From positions 54,550,123 to 54,614,122 of the forward strand of contig CM069590.1 in the NCBI GenBank assembly GCA_035771175.1: DNA of 64,000 nucleotides. The letters are read 5' to 3'. The notes beneath the pieces are model-generated. The model ran no database searches. It saw only the letters and a program-made list of their open reading frames with translations, and was not told the origin of the DNA. Of this stretch, positions 12,790-23,463 are shown piece after piece. The stretch comes from Paratinospora sagittata. Taxonomy: Eukaryota; Streptophyta; Magnoliopsida; Ranunculales; Menispermaceae. The translations under genes were made by a program, and so were the position numbers. Within the stretch, counting starts at the first letter, position 1. The number at the start of each line of letters is the position of its first letter.

Positions 12790-13817
12790 CCCGCCATCCC
12801 CTACGAGTTTCCTGCGTGCTGCCCAGATGAAGTTCCAACCCCGCCAGTTTTATGTGCGCAGACAGGCGGTGCACCATGCCCTCCGCCACGGCCAGAACCT
12901 GCACGCCCACCTCCTCTTCTTTTCCGTCTTCCACCACGACCCGGTCCCTTTCCTCCGCGAGGTCGGTCCCCACACCATTCGGGGAACCCGTGTAATTGAA
13001 AGCAAGAGGATTCGGCGTGGCCTTCTCTATTACAATGATTGCAAAACTTGTCAGTAGTATCCACAAAACGAGACTTACCACGCGTATCAGGCTGAATTGC
13101 GAAGGCTATGATACTATCTCGTCCATCCTTGGATAACTCTCCGCAACGCAGTCGTTCCGCTTGAATCACTTGTTGATATGCTCGATCAAGCGTCGGCAAT
13201 GACTCTTGTCCAAGCAGATTTGCTGAAATTGAAGCATATGCTCCATCGAGGCCGATAAGAAAGTGATGTAGATAGTTCTCTTCTCTCAGTCTTTCTACCT
13301 GCGTGACTATGCTATATGTGCAACCTCCACACTTACAAACCGACACTTTCACATATGTGATCAGTTCGTCCCAGATTTTTGACAAACGACCAAAATAAAT
13401 TGCTACAGTCTCGACTTTTCCATGCTTGCACTCTCCCAAGGACGTTTTTCATTGACATATACGAGTACCGCTTACCACACAAAATCTATTTTTGAGATTG
13501 TTCCACAGGAGTTGTGCATCATCATATTCTCCAAGTGTCGACCGAACAGACGGCTCAATGGTATTGGTCAGCCATGACACCAACATCGAATGCACAGCTA
13601 TCCAATCCTCAAGTTTCTTCTCTGTTGTGGGCTTCGGAACCTTCCCGTCCACAAAGCCAAATTTTCTCTTTGCCTTAAGCGAGGTTCGAATTGCCCTCTC
13701 CCATTCATCTTAGTTCTCACCACGTAATTGAATCGGGGTAATGATGTTTCTCGGATTGTCACTCGATCCAAGATGATACGTCATAGCCACCCTTTTGTCA
13801 CCCTCTCCACCAGCCAT
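12790..13817 (-). pseudogene. copia gag, broken by stops
   Basis: Translation starts at the ATG complement at 13815-13817 (MAGGEGDKR) and shows the copia Gag signature IITPIQLRGEN..W..AIRTSL. A TAA follows RGEN where family members usually have tyrosine, and a TGA follows GTRICQ near 13450, so at least two in-frame stops interrupt the frame. The C-terminal part keeps a CCHC zinc knuckle, CNHCNREGHAESSC, followed by a glycine/arginine-rich segment. Gag would form the particle and bind RNA; this copy cannot make a full protein. Confidence 0.87.
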
Positions 13818-14444
13818 GATCTCACGTGGAGGTTAAAGTACTGTTCACTGTTCACACATTACTTTTCATACATCAATGTGTTCATTGTTCATCACTGTTC
13901 ACCGTTCACCATTGCTGATCAGCCTCTCGGATCTGAAAATCTCGTCTTCAACAGCTTCAGCGCAGAGTCCACAGATCCACTTCCCTTGATACCTCTCGCA
14001 AGTCCGCTCGATGTAAGCTGGAGTGCACTCCTCTGTTAATCCGCAGCAATCGCACTTCGCGAACTCGACTTTGATCTTACGCGGCGGAGATCAGAGATCC
14101 AGGAGGCCGCGCAGCGTGAGCTGCGGCGGATGGCTCACGTCGCGAAGATCAGAGATCTAGGAAAGAGCCGAGTCTGCAGCGAAGGCGTACGATGCAGCGG
14201 CGCCGGTTGCGGTTCGAAGGCGAAGCCGGGAAGGGGGGTTTTTCCCCGGCGCCGGTTGCGGTTCCGTCGCCGTTGGATCCTGATATGAAGAGAGGAGTTG
14301 GGATCACCTAGAACAGATTTTTAGATGAGATCACCACCTGACATTTCCAGATAAAGAACTGGACGCAGGTGTACGGGATCTACGGAATGGACGAATGGCA
14401 AACCCTGGTTTTCTTCTTGTTTCAAGCTCTTCTTTTCTCTTTCC

Positions 14445-14456
14445 GCTCTGATACCA
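14445..14456 (-). other. Primer-binding site, initiator Met tRNA type
   Basis: Plus-strand GCTCTGATACCA directly abuts the LTR end at 14457. Its complement TGGTATCAGAGC is the standard copia primer-binding site for the 3' end of initiator methionine tRNA. Confidence 0.88.
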
Positions 14457-14580
14457 TGTCAAATGACTCTCCTCATTCACAACCATTCAGTCTGTCAATT
14501 ACAAAATATCACAACCTTATATATATTACAAAATATCACAACCCTGTATTTTTCTAAAATACCCCAATAATATCGTAATA
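14457..14580 (-). repeat. 5' LTR of copia element (124 bp)
   Basis: Read on the minus strand it runs from TATTACGATATTATTGG to the terminal TCATTTGACA. It is almost the same as 8206-8330, differing mainly near the TGTCAAAT end. At about 125 bp it is short for a copia LTR. Confidence 0.88.
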
Positions 14581-14633
14581 ATTTTGAATCGTGTTATCTT
14601 GTCGTGACCTATATTGCTACCCCTACTTCAAAC

Positions 14634-15005
14634 TCAATCATTTATGTCGAAAAGATCAACTCTCACTAGAATAATTACACCAATTGATGGTTTAAGAAAT
14701 TGTTTTAATTTAACGTTTAGCTAAAATATAGCAAATTAGGTGGCTGCAGTTTAATGGTAAGAGACCTGGACTCAAATACATGCAGCCACAAGGTTGATTT
14801 TAATTTTTGCATTTAACAGAATATGATATGAAAAGAAAGGACGCATTGCTCTTTTAATCAAGTTCCAAAAGAAGCTAATACCAAAAAGATTGTGTCAACA
14901 TCTTGTAAAGAATTCAAAATTACATTTAAGTCTGAAAAAAGAACATGAAGATTAATCACCATTGATTTATCAAAAGTAAAGCCTAAAAAAAACCAGTAAG
15001 AGTTG
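14634..15005. other. Spacer between transposon block and LRR gene
   Basis: AT-rich. Near 14742-14800 text reading GGTGGCTGCAGTTTAATGG..GACCTGGACTCAAAT faintly resembles tRNA-type A and B boxes, too weak to call a SINE. It may include the 3' UTR of the LRR gene on the minus strand. Confidence 0.4.
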
Positions 15006-16166
15006 CTAGTGATCATGCTCACAAGGAGGAAGAGGGGCTCCACACAGGCCTATATTGTGTTTGAAAGAGGACGGAGGAATCATTGCTTTATGAGGAGGAA
15101 TTTTCCCAATTAGCTTGTTCTCCGCCACATTGAATTCTTTAAGTTCCCTCAAGTTTAGTACCTGCTCTGGTATGCTGCCATTTAACTTGTTATTCGACAA
15201 TACAATCGATCTTAACTCCTTTGCATCGCCAAGCTTCGGTGGAATCGTCCCAACTAGGCCATTCCCTCTTAGCTCCAGCCTTTTAATTTCACTCAATTTT
15301 CCGATTGAACTTGGTATTCTTCCTCCCAAAGGATTATATGACAGAACCAACACTTCAATTGAGCTCATGGAAGCTTGCTCTCCAATATCTTCATCAATTG
15401 GGCCAGCAAACATGTTATGAGAGAGATCAATAGAATTGAAATGGCCTAATGGGTCGTTGACCCTTTTCAAGAAAATTGTTCTTAAATGGCCTGAAAATCT
15501 GTTAGAGTGAAGATCAAGGTCCATTAGAAGTGACAAGTTTCTGAATTCCTCGGGGATAGCTGAGTGGAACCCATTGTTAGATAAATTGAGAAAAGAAAGA
15601 GTGGTCATGTTTCCAATCCATTGAGGCAATTTTCCCATCAAATTATTGCTTGATAGATCGAGTGTTGATAGAGACGACGAAGACAACCATGTAGGAAGCT
15701 GGCCTATTAGCCCTGTTTGTGCCAGCAAAAGCCTAAAAAGATTCAATTTGGCAAGCCAGTTTGGTATCTTCACTAGACCTAGAGGATTGAAAGAGAAGTC
15801 CAGAGTCTGTAGCTGATTCAACTTAGCTAGCTGAGGCGGCAAGGGACCTGAAAGACGATTTCTTGACAAATCCATCGTCTGAAGGTTTCTAAGATTTCCA
15901 AAGCTTGAAGGGATCTTGCCCGTAAAATGGTTGTTAGAGAAGAACATCTCAGAAAGCGTGGTAAGATGACCAATGGAAGCAGGAAGCTTCCCAGTAAGAT
16001 TGTTGTTCTCAATAACAATTCTTTGTATGCTTTGGAGCTTTCCAATTGTCTTGGGCAATCCACCTGTAAGCCTATTTTCAGATAATCGACAGTATTGAAG
16101 AGATGATAATTCTGAAATTGAACTTGGAATGCTTCCAGTCATTCTGTTCTGATATTGAGACTTCAT
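15006..16166 (-). CDS. Leucine-rich-repeat protein, 5' end missing
   Basis: An open frame of 386 codons made almost wholly of plant extracellular LRRs (LxxLxLxxNxLTGxIPxxxGxL), about 14 repeats, ending with a cysteine-containing cap NIGLCGAPLPPCEHDH typical of secreted LRR proteins. It starts abruptly inside a repeat (NRMTGSIPSS); there is no signal peptide and no N-terminal cysteine cap. The minus strand reads ATATCAG|AACAGAATG at 16148, a possible splice acceptor, so an upstream exon may once have supplied the N-terminus; I find none in 16.2-20.2 kb. There is no transmembrane segment or kinase. The gene is either truncated by deletion or has a distant first exon. Function unknown beyond a likely apoplastic or receptor-like recognition role. 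Confidence 0.75.
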   Translation of the reverse strand: MKSQYQNRMTGSIPSSISELSSLQYCRLSENRLTGGLPKTIGKLQSIQRIVIENNNLTGKLPASIGHLTTLSEMFFSNNHFTGKIPSSFGNLRNLQTMDLSRNRLSGPLPPQLAKLNQLQTLDFSFNPLGLVKIPNWLAKLNLFRLLLAQTGLIGQLPTWLSSSSLSTLDLSSNNLMGKLPQWIGNMTTLSFLNLSNNGFHSAIPEEFRNLSLLMDLDLHSNRFSGHLRTIFLKRVNDPLGHFNSIDLSHNMFAGPIDEDIGEQASMSSIEVLVLSYNPLGGRIPSSIGKLSEIKRLELRGNGLVGTIPPKLGDAKELRSIVLSNNKLNGSIPEQVLNLRELKEFNVAENKLIGKIPPHKAMIPPSSFKHNIGLCGAPLPPCEHDH

Positions 16167-19100
16167 CCTATCACTTAATTTTCAATTATTACTAGTTTGT
16201 TCTTGTTTTCTCTCATTTTTGTTTCAACAATATGTGCTAAATACGTAATTTTATCAATTATTAAGCTTATGCTAAACAGAATAAGTTCAAAAAATACAAG
16301 ACAAATATAAAGGAGAAAGAAAGATGTAGTCAAATAATTAAATTAACATATTACTCATAGTAAAGTTAAATTTAAAATATAAAAAATAAGAAGAATTTCA
16401 CAAAGATAATATTCAAAGATTGGGAAAGAGAGCTAGTCATGATTCCTCAAATGTTTTTGTCATATCCAGTATATCATGTAAATACGTTGAAACTTAATAC
16501 GGTAGCCTTGTTGATGAGGAACGAGGTATAAATCGTGGTTGAAAAGAGATGTTTTAATTTTGAGTCTGAGTTCGTACCTATATTTATCTGCTTATTTTAA
16601 GGAAGAACGTTCAACAACCTTTATAGTTTCTAACTGCGAAATAATTTTGTCCGTGCAAAAGGTTACCCGGACACTAGGTTCATAGACCAAAAAAAAAAAA
16701 AAAAATTTAAATGTTTTTGACGTTATTGTAGTAATATACAGATGAATTACAACTTCCAACCTCACCAATTTAATTTACATTAATTCAGTTTTTATTTATA
16801 GAATTGCGAATCTCTAGAGCAGAAAATCTTGTGGGACCACTAGAACCACATCTCTCATCTCCCCACCTGCGCTGCACCTGCCTGTTCAGTTACCCGTATG
16901 TTTTTTTCTCATTCCATCTTATCTGATCTGATCTGATCTGATCCAATATATATTTTTTAATATAATAAGTAAAATAAATAATTAAATATACATTATGTAT
17001 GGGCCTCCCGACCAAACTATAACCATGGATTCATGACTGGGGCCACCTGTCCCCTTCTTCCTTCATTTATTTCGATATTACGTTGTTACCCTTAAAAATC
17101 AGTAACGTGTTCCATAGGCAGATTTACTCCGTCCCACTAATCAAACAAAGCTCCACTTGATTTTGGTGGCGATTGCAAAGCAGAGTCGATTCTGTACCCC
17201 TCCTCGGTCCACTTTTATGCCAGTGTTAGGCTAAGGAAGAGCTGGTTTGTAACCGTTGATTTTGCGATTTTGATGGGCTTGATAGTAGAAAAATGACACA
17301 TGAAGTATGGGAAATGGGATTATCTGTGTGTGTGGCGTGTGCTCGTGTTTTTTTGATAATTTAAATGGTGTTCCCAGGGGAGTTTATGTGTTGAATAGAC
17401 ACTAATCTATCTAAACACCGCTGATTAGACCTTGTGGTATTTTATTCAATGATGTGTGCACATTTTGATTAAGTTTAAATTATTTTGGGTTAATCAGTTT
17501 AAACACTTAATTTATAATAACATTTATTTTAAACATAAAGTAATAAAAATATTTACTTTTAGAAGTAAGAATTATATTTATAATTATGTAACAAGATGTT
17601 ACAACATATTTAACATATATAATATTAACCTTGGTCAGTTTGATTTAAGTTAATACAATTTTTAAAATTTTAATCTGCTACCCCGATAGGTAAAAAATAA
17701 AATCGAATTGAACCAAATGGACTTATACAATTTAATTATGCAATCAAATCATCGACACCCTTAAGCATAGGACAAAGGTTTTATTCCAACTAAGGCCTTG
17801 CCACCCTATCCATGCATGGAAGACAAGAGTCTAATATCTGAAATAGAACCCAAGACCTCAAGTAGAATGTGGTGCATTTTTTTGTGCAGAGCAAAGCAGG
17901 GTACGTTCGTGCGCACGGATTGATTTAGTGTACCATATCTCTCTGGTGGCCGAGTCTCTCACCCACCTGGCTCCTTTCTATTTCTGCTCCCAAAACATAA
18001 AAAAGAGGAAACCAAAGTACAACCCGCAATTCAGAACCTTGAATGCCACCTGACTTGGCACTGGTGTTCTCACAACTAGGAACCATTTCATATTCATAGT
18101 GATTTTTGAAATATAAAGCTGCGAAGCCCATTACATGCATATTATAAGATCCTCTCATCTCTCTCCCATCAACATCCTATTTCCATCTCCATAGATTAGA
18201 TGGAATATTGTCTGAAATGTCAATTCAAATTGAAGATTGATGATATTAAATAGGAAAAATATTCTTCGACAAAAAAAAGAAAAAAAGAAAAAAATTCTAT
18301 TTTCATAGATGCAAATAATTGTATATAAACTACTTTAAATCATCGTGCATATATCTCATGCTCTTCGTTACCACTATTGTCTCCCACTCACTTTGTTTTT
18401 TTATTTTTGACATTTTAGAAGATAGTAGTCTATTTTTTATTTTTTTTTGTATAATTATATGTATGCTCCTGTTAACTGTTTTAATATAGCGATTTGTTTC
18501 TAAATATGTAGTATGTTTTATAAACAATTAACAGGAGCATATATAAAACAATATGGACTGTGTCTTGTGGTCAAATAGCTAGGCAATCATATTTTTTTCT
18601 TCAAATATAAAGCTAAACAAATATTGTTTGAAATACATGAATAAAACAGAAATAAGCCCAATGGTTGGAGTTTTTAATTAAGATAGCAGATTAACTGATC
18701 ATTGCGAGGCACTAGCAACGCAATTCAACACAAGACGGTGCTTAAAAGACTCAGGTGTCAAACTTAGTTGGTGTCCTACAACCTACTTGAGTCTCTTCAA
18801 TCATTTAAAATAATTTAATAAATATGACTCTATAATAACATGAAGGACTCGGATAACTGAATTTAACATCCGTGTTTCTTCCATATTAAGAAAGCAAATG
18901 CAATTTTTGCAATTGCGGAGGTGAAAAGTTGAGATGGTAGGCAGTAGAATTACAACAACGACTATTGCGGCGTGGAATTAAGTGATTGTGGGGTGGCGGG
19001 TGGGTGGGTGAGACCAAACACAACCCCCAAACTCTTAACCCTTTTTGTTGAGCTAAAGTAGGCGGAAAGCGATGGCAGAGCTGTCTCTTCGAGAATTTGT

Positions 19101-20267
19101 ATTTGTTTGTGCTAAATACACAACGCTCTAAGCCCCATGTGCTGCCTCCTCCACTCTCTCTTTCTCTTTAAATATAATCATTTTAAAGTGAAATAATGGA
19201 ATATAGTACTCTTATTAATATAATTTATTTATCATAAATCCAATTTAGTTTTGGTTATGAAAATTGTTTTTTTTTATTGCAATACCAAACAGTTAAGTTA
19301 TTAATTTAACTGGTTTCATATTAATAACTTTTACCCTTTTTTTTATTGTAAGGACTTAGTAGGCGAGATAAAATAAAATTATTTGTATAAAATAAAATAA
19401 AATAAGATGAAATTAAAAATAAAATAATATTATATTTGATAATATGTTTAAAATTAAAATAAAGAAATATGGGTTGCAAAACCAAAAAACTGATTTGCTG
19501 GTTTTGTGAGAAAATCTAGTGTTGCAATTTCTGGTTTTGCAATTTTGCAAAATGCGAGATTAGAAGCAAAACCAGAAAGAAGAAGAAGAAGATGGAGCCG
19601 TCGTTAGAAAAAAAAAAAGAGTTGAGAGGACAAAACAATCCCAACCCCACCATTTTAAGACTAAAAATATTCCAATCCCATCTAATCTCTGTCCCTAACA
19701 GCCCCACATACTTAATCTCATCTAATCTCGTGTCCCTAACAGCCCCTTAAAAGTATGTGTTCATCTTTAATTCTATGATTTTAGATGATTTTAGAATTAA
19801 ATGCAATGTTATCAAACTTGAAAACAGAATCAGAAGTGACAGAGATGCTCTGGCAGTGATGATGCACCAATATGTTTAAATTGGCGGATTGGACTTATAT
19901 TTTCAAATAAAGGAAAATTAATATTAGTGATTTTGACCCATGATGATGATGTGATGTCTAAAACTTTTCATCACAAGGCGAAACTTCTGGACAAAATTCC
20001 GGAGCAACAACTTCACTGATCAAAATCCATATCACAAACTCCTAAAACATCCCAAAAGAAGCATGCATTTCTGCAGAAAAAAAGGAAAAAAAAACAGGCC
20101 TAGTATTTACAAAAAGGTTGTCACAAGAGGAGCTTAGCTTATAGCTCGGATCAGAACTGTTTTTCAAGTTTCGACCAAAAAAGAGAAAAACAACACACAA
20201 GAGAGATAAATTGGGGATCTAAAGAAAGAAAGTGCACAGAAATTAACATTGAGACAATATTGGTCAA
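16167..20267. other. Intergenic, AT-rich
   Basis: No gene recognised on either strand. It holds a TCTGA pentamer run (about 16919-16943), a poly-A run near 16690, a small hairpin at 18448-18553, and a short direct repeat of CATCTAATCTC..TCCCTAACAGCCCC (about 19678-19745). The open frames at 17456-17653 and 17925-18158 have no family motif. The last few hundred bases before 20268 are probably 3' UTR of the BBX gene. Confidence 0.45.
18448..18553. repeat. Small foldback sequence
   Basis: ATGCTCCTGTTAA (about 18462-18475) and its complement TTAACAGGAGCAT (about 18528-18541) are arms of an imperfect inverted repeat extending on both sides through AT-rich text. This fits a decayed MITE; no target duplication was assigned. 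Confidence 0.45.
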
Positions 20268-21496
20268 TTACCAAAGAGGCCTAGGTCTCTTGCAGGATGG
20301 AGGACTGATCTGTGGAACCGTGAGGCCGTGATCGATCCATCTAGCCTTAGATTTAGGGTTAATCACCTCCTTCAATTCCTTGAACAACCCATTCATTCGA
20401 TCATCGATTTGTGAAGGTGAAGCTTGAGGTACCCATGTTGCAAAATCTTCTTCTGAAGCTAAATTATAATGACCAACAACATTTGTTTGAATCTTATCCT
20501 CATCCAAAAACGGCAAGAGATCATCAGTGATCTGGCAAATTCATTAATCAAATAAGCTTCCCAAATCCAATTGCTACTCTCACATTATTGTTTTATAATA
20601 ATTAACCAAGAAATGTAATCGGACAATTAAGAATGCAAACCTTACAGAAACCATGGTTGTTGTAGGGAGCCGAAGAAGATGCATCAATAAAGTCTTCAAC
20701 ATGCCAGCCAGGTAACATCTCTATCAAGTACTCTGATATGCTACTAGTCGATCCACCTCCAATAATTGGAGTCGTCTGATCTTGCGCAAACCCACCACCA
20801 CTGTACGGTGGAGTTGATGAGCCATTATTATTATTATTTCCATTAATCGCAGGTAGTAGTAGTGATGGTGGTGGGTCATCCAAGTTCGATGATACAGACA
20901 CCAGCAGATCCTTCTTCTTCATCGACGACCCTAATTGGCTATTGCTAAGAAGAAGGACCTTATTAGAGTTTTCAATGGAAGGTGATGCTGAAGCGTTATG
21001 ATCATGAGAACCGCTGCTATCAAAGGTAGTGGTGGTGGTAGTGCAAGAAGAGAGCTTGACGCCAGTAAGGAGAAATCTACTGTGTTTCTGGGTATGCTCG
21101 TTGGCCGTGTGAATGTTGTAATCGCATTCCCTACAAAGAATCGCTCGGTCTTCTCGGCAGAACAGAAAGGCCCGTCTCTCCTACATTCAGAAATTAAATT
21201 AAAGCCATCGATCCATCAATCAATTTTAATCTGAAATAGTAGAAATTGCTTATTTACTGTGTTTCTGAATGATATTGAAAAGGGATTATTAATTACTACT
21301 TAAGTACCTGGCAGATATCGCAACGAGGGGCTTCTTTACAGGAAGTAGGGTGGAGGAGGGAGAAGCGGTGGTGTTGGCTAGCGAGCTTGTTAGCGCGGTG
21401 GACTCGGTTGTCGCACCCATTACACAGAGCAGCTTCGTCTGCTGAGCAGAACACGGAGGCTTCTTCTTTGTGACACACGTCGCACTGAATCTTCAT
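20268..21496 (-). CDS. BBX21: Double B-box zinc-finger transcription factor (BBX20/21 clade)
   Basis: Three in-frame exons on the minus strand, 21308-21496, 20641-21180 and 20268-20531, give 330 residues. B-box 1 occupies residues 1-47 (MKIQCDVCHKEEASVFCSAD..LCNGCDNRVH..H) and B-box 2 about 57-103 (CDICQERRAFLFCREDRAIL..CDYNIH..H), both with the full Cys/His/Asp set. A serine/asparagine/glycine-rich middle follows, then STSSISEYLIEMLPGWHVED, the conserved motif of group IV BBX proteins, and a C-terminal VPQISPPSCKRPRPLW. There is no CCT domain, as expected for this group. Members act with HY5 in light signalling and photomorphogenesis in the nucleus (family knowledge). Length and the GWHVED motif favour BBX21/BBX20 over BBX22-25. 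The CT/GA-rich DNA upstream is probably leader and promoter. Confidence 0.93.
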
Positions 21497-21643
21497 TATT
21501 TCCTCTAATTTTTGGATTAATTTCCCTCTTTTTGATCTTTCTTAGTCAAAAGGCTTAAACAGAAGAAGAAAAGAAGAAGAAGAAGGTTGAGACGGGGGGT
21601 AGAGAGGAGAAAGTACTACAGAGACAGAAGATGGGTGGGCAAA

Positions 21644-21644
<1 letters not shown>

Positions 21645-21688
<44 letters not shown>
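21645..21688. repeat. (AAT)n microsatellite
   Basis: About fifteen AAT units roughly 150 bp upstream of the BBX start, within the probable leader or promoter. Likely length-variable. Confidence 0.95.
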
Positions 21689-21689
<1 letters not shown>

Positions 21690-21981
21690 GGAAGGAGGGA
21701 AGGAAATCTAAATATATTAAAGGTATTTTAATAAGATGGCGTTGAGTTTTGAAAGGCTGCTGCTGCAAAGAGATGAAAATGGATGGGAGCCCCATGAGGC
21801 CATAACCTTAGCACTGGCTTTCCATCTTGGGGGTGAATCAAATCAAATCTGACAGACAAAAGCTAGGGCATCTCTCAATACTTAAAAAAGAAAAAAAGAA
21901 AAAAAGAAAAAAGAAGAAGCAAGCATTGAGATAATCAGCAAGCTCATGAGTATTATCCAGCGAGCTCATTGAGCTCATGAG

Positions 21982-22013
21982 TTTTACTTTGAGCTCATGA
22001 GCTCAAAGTAAAA
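21982..22013. repeat. 32-bp perfect palindrome upstream of the BBX gene
   Basis: A perfect dyad centred on GAGCTCATGAGCTC with arms extending through TTTTACTTT / AAAGTAAAA. Two further GAGCTCAT copies precede it (21962-21980). It lies about 490-520 bp upstream of the BBX start codon. Confidence 0.9.
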
Positions 22014-23463
22014 GGAGATATTTTCATTTGTATCATAATATAATATAGAGAGTGAATAGAATAGAATAGAAATTGGATGATGGATGGGGTTGATGAAATA
22101 TAAAAATGTGGAAAATGGGAATAGAATAAGAGTTTTAATATAGCAACGTTGTCTAGTAGTGATTGGATGATCTGTAATGGGAGTTTGGAATGGAGAGTTC
22201 GAGAGAGAGATTGCCAGATTGGTATGGGCTACGGGCAATGGGCAAAGAAAGAGCAAGAAAGAGCGAGAGAGAGAGAGAGAGAGAGAGATAATGTGTAATG
22301 ATCTCCCGGTTCGTCCGGTATTGAATCTTGATGACTCGGTTACTTCCACGGCTGATTTCAACTTAAACTTAAACTTAGCCGATACATAAGAGTGAAGCCA
22401 CATAGGCCAACTTGACTTCTGGCCCCTACCCCTTTCCTTCCCATTACAGCAGTTGAGATTGAGGTTGATGCCAGGGGTGGGATTGGACAAACTGCATTTA
22501 AAGATACTACTGATATTTATTAAACAATATTATATATATAACCTAAGAAAGAAAGAAGGAAAAGAAAGAGAGAGAGAGAGAGGGGGTGGCGCCGTGGCGG
22601 AGGCTTTTGAGTACTCTCATAATGCATATGTGTCATCTCATGGGAGAGCAATGCAGGTAACTTTCATGTCAGTCTGTCCTTTATTTTCATTTTTTTTTAT
22701 TTTAATATTAAGATACGAGATATTATTATTAACCGTGCATACCTATAATATAAAAAATATACCTCTACTACTCATTTTCCTAATTGAAATGGGTAAAAAC
22801 TATATATGTCTCGGAAATGGTGAAAGAAAGAAGCAGCTGACTGGTTGATTGAACCACACTTCATGTGATCAAGGTGATTCCAAGTAAACACCTTACAAAG
22901 TATTTTTCTGAGTGAAAGCCAAAAACCTAGCCGGTACGTATGGCTAGCTTCAATTAATTAATTACTCAATTCCTTAGGCTGATTGATTGCCTAAAGCACC
23001 TGTTTTACTTTATTGGATGTATTGGGAGTAAAACTGCATACCTGGCCTCAATAGTAGGCCTAAAGGTAATTTAAATGCCAATCTAAGGATATAAAGGAGG
23101 CATTAATGTGATAAACTTGTTTGGCCAAATAACCCTTTTTACCAATTCTTTCAAAAATAACCCTTTGTTATTTTTAATAATAATTGAATTTTTTTTAGAA
23201 GAAAAAAGTGGATTAATATTCAATCTAAATCATGAAGAGTTTACATTTTGAGTATCAATGGTACTCATCTTTGAAGACAAAATATTACAGGATACAATTT
23301 ATCCAACTTCTATACCAATCTAATACTGAGAAACCACTTGCCAATTTTGAAAAAACCATCCATGAAGCAGCGAGCAGCAAGACTTCTTCCCAAAGTGATA
23401 CGAAGGCTCCTTGACCGAGTTTTGAAAGATCCTCTTATGCCTCTCCAATCATATTCCCCATAA
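22014..23463. other. BBX upstream region and spacer, no gene seen
   Basis: Contains GA runs at about 22263-22287 and 22565-22581, a short tandem ACTTAAACTTAAACTT (about 22360), and AT-rich text. The open frame at 22453-22848 includes a low-complexity KERERERGGG stretch and has no family support. Confidence 0.45.

Larger units (their letters stand above)
8206..14580 (-). mobile_element. Ty1/copia retrotransposon, defective, very short LTRs
   Basis: A complete-length but dead copia element on the minus strand. Near-identical terminal repeats of 124-125 bp lie at both ends, flanked by an exact 5-bp duplication ATTTT (8201-8205 and 14581-14585). The order on the minus strand is LTR, primer-binding site, gag with zinc knuckle, protease, GAG-pre-integrase, integrase, reverse transcriptase, RNase H, polypurine stretch, LTR. 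This is the copia order (integrase before reverse transcriptase). In-frame stops break gag, the protease region and integrase. A 1.7-kb insertion at 9741-11475 separates integrase from reverse transcriptase, with loss of the variable linker. By eye the LTRs differ at roughly seven positions, so the insertion is not recent. Confidence 0.92.
7739..14625. mobile_element. Old hAT-like element split by the copia insertion
   Basis: The left end TAAAGGTGGCAAT (7739) and the right end ATTGCTACCCCTA (to 14625) are imperfect inverted repeats of the kind seen in plant hAT-like non-autonomous repeats. The flanking 8-mers TTTTAAAG (7731-7738) and CTTCAAAC (14626-14633) match only partly, so an 8-bp duplication is not proven. 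Removing the copia element leaves about 510 bp of AT-rich DNA containing CGTGTTAAATGAGTC-type and TTTTGACC motifs. Confidence 0.45.

Noticed and set aside
14742..14800. tRNA gene or SINE
   Set aside because: Weak A/B-box resemblance only; no cloverleaf, tail or flanking duplication.
22453..22848. Possible small gene upstream of BBX
   Set aside because: Low-complexity KERERERGGG translation from a GA repeat, no splice partner or family match.
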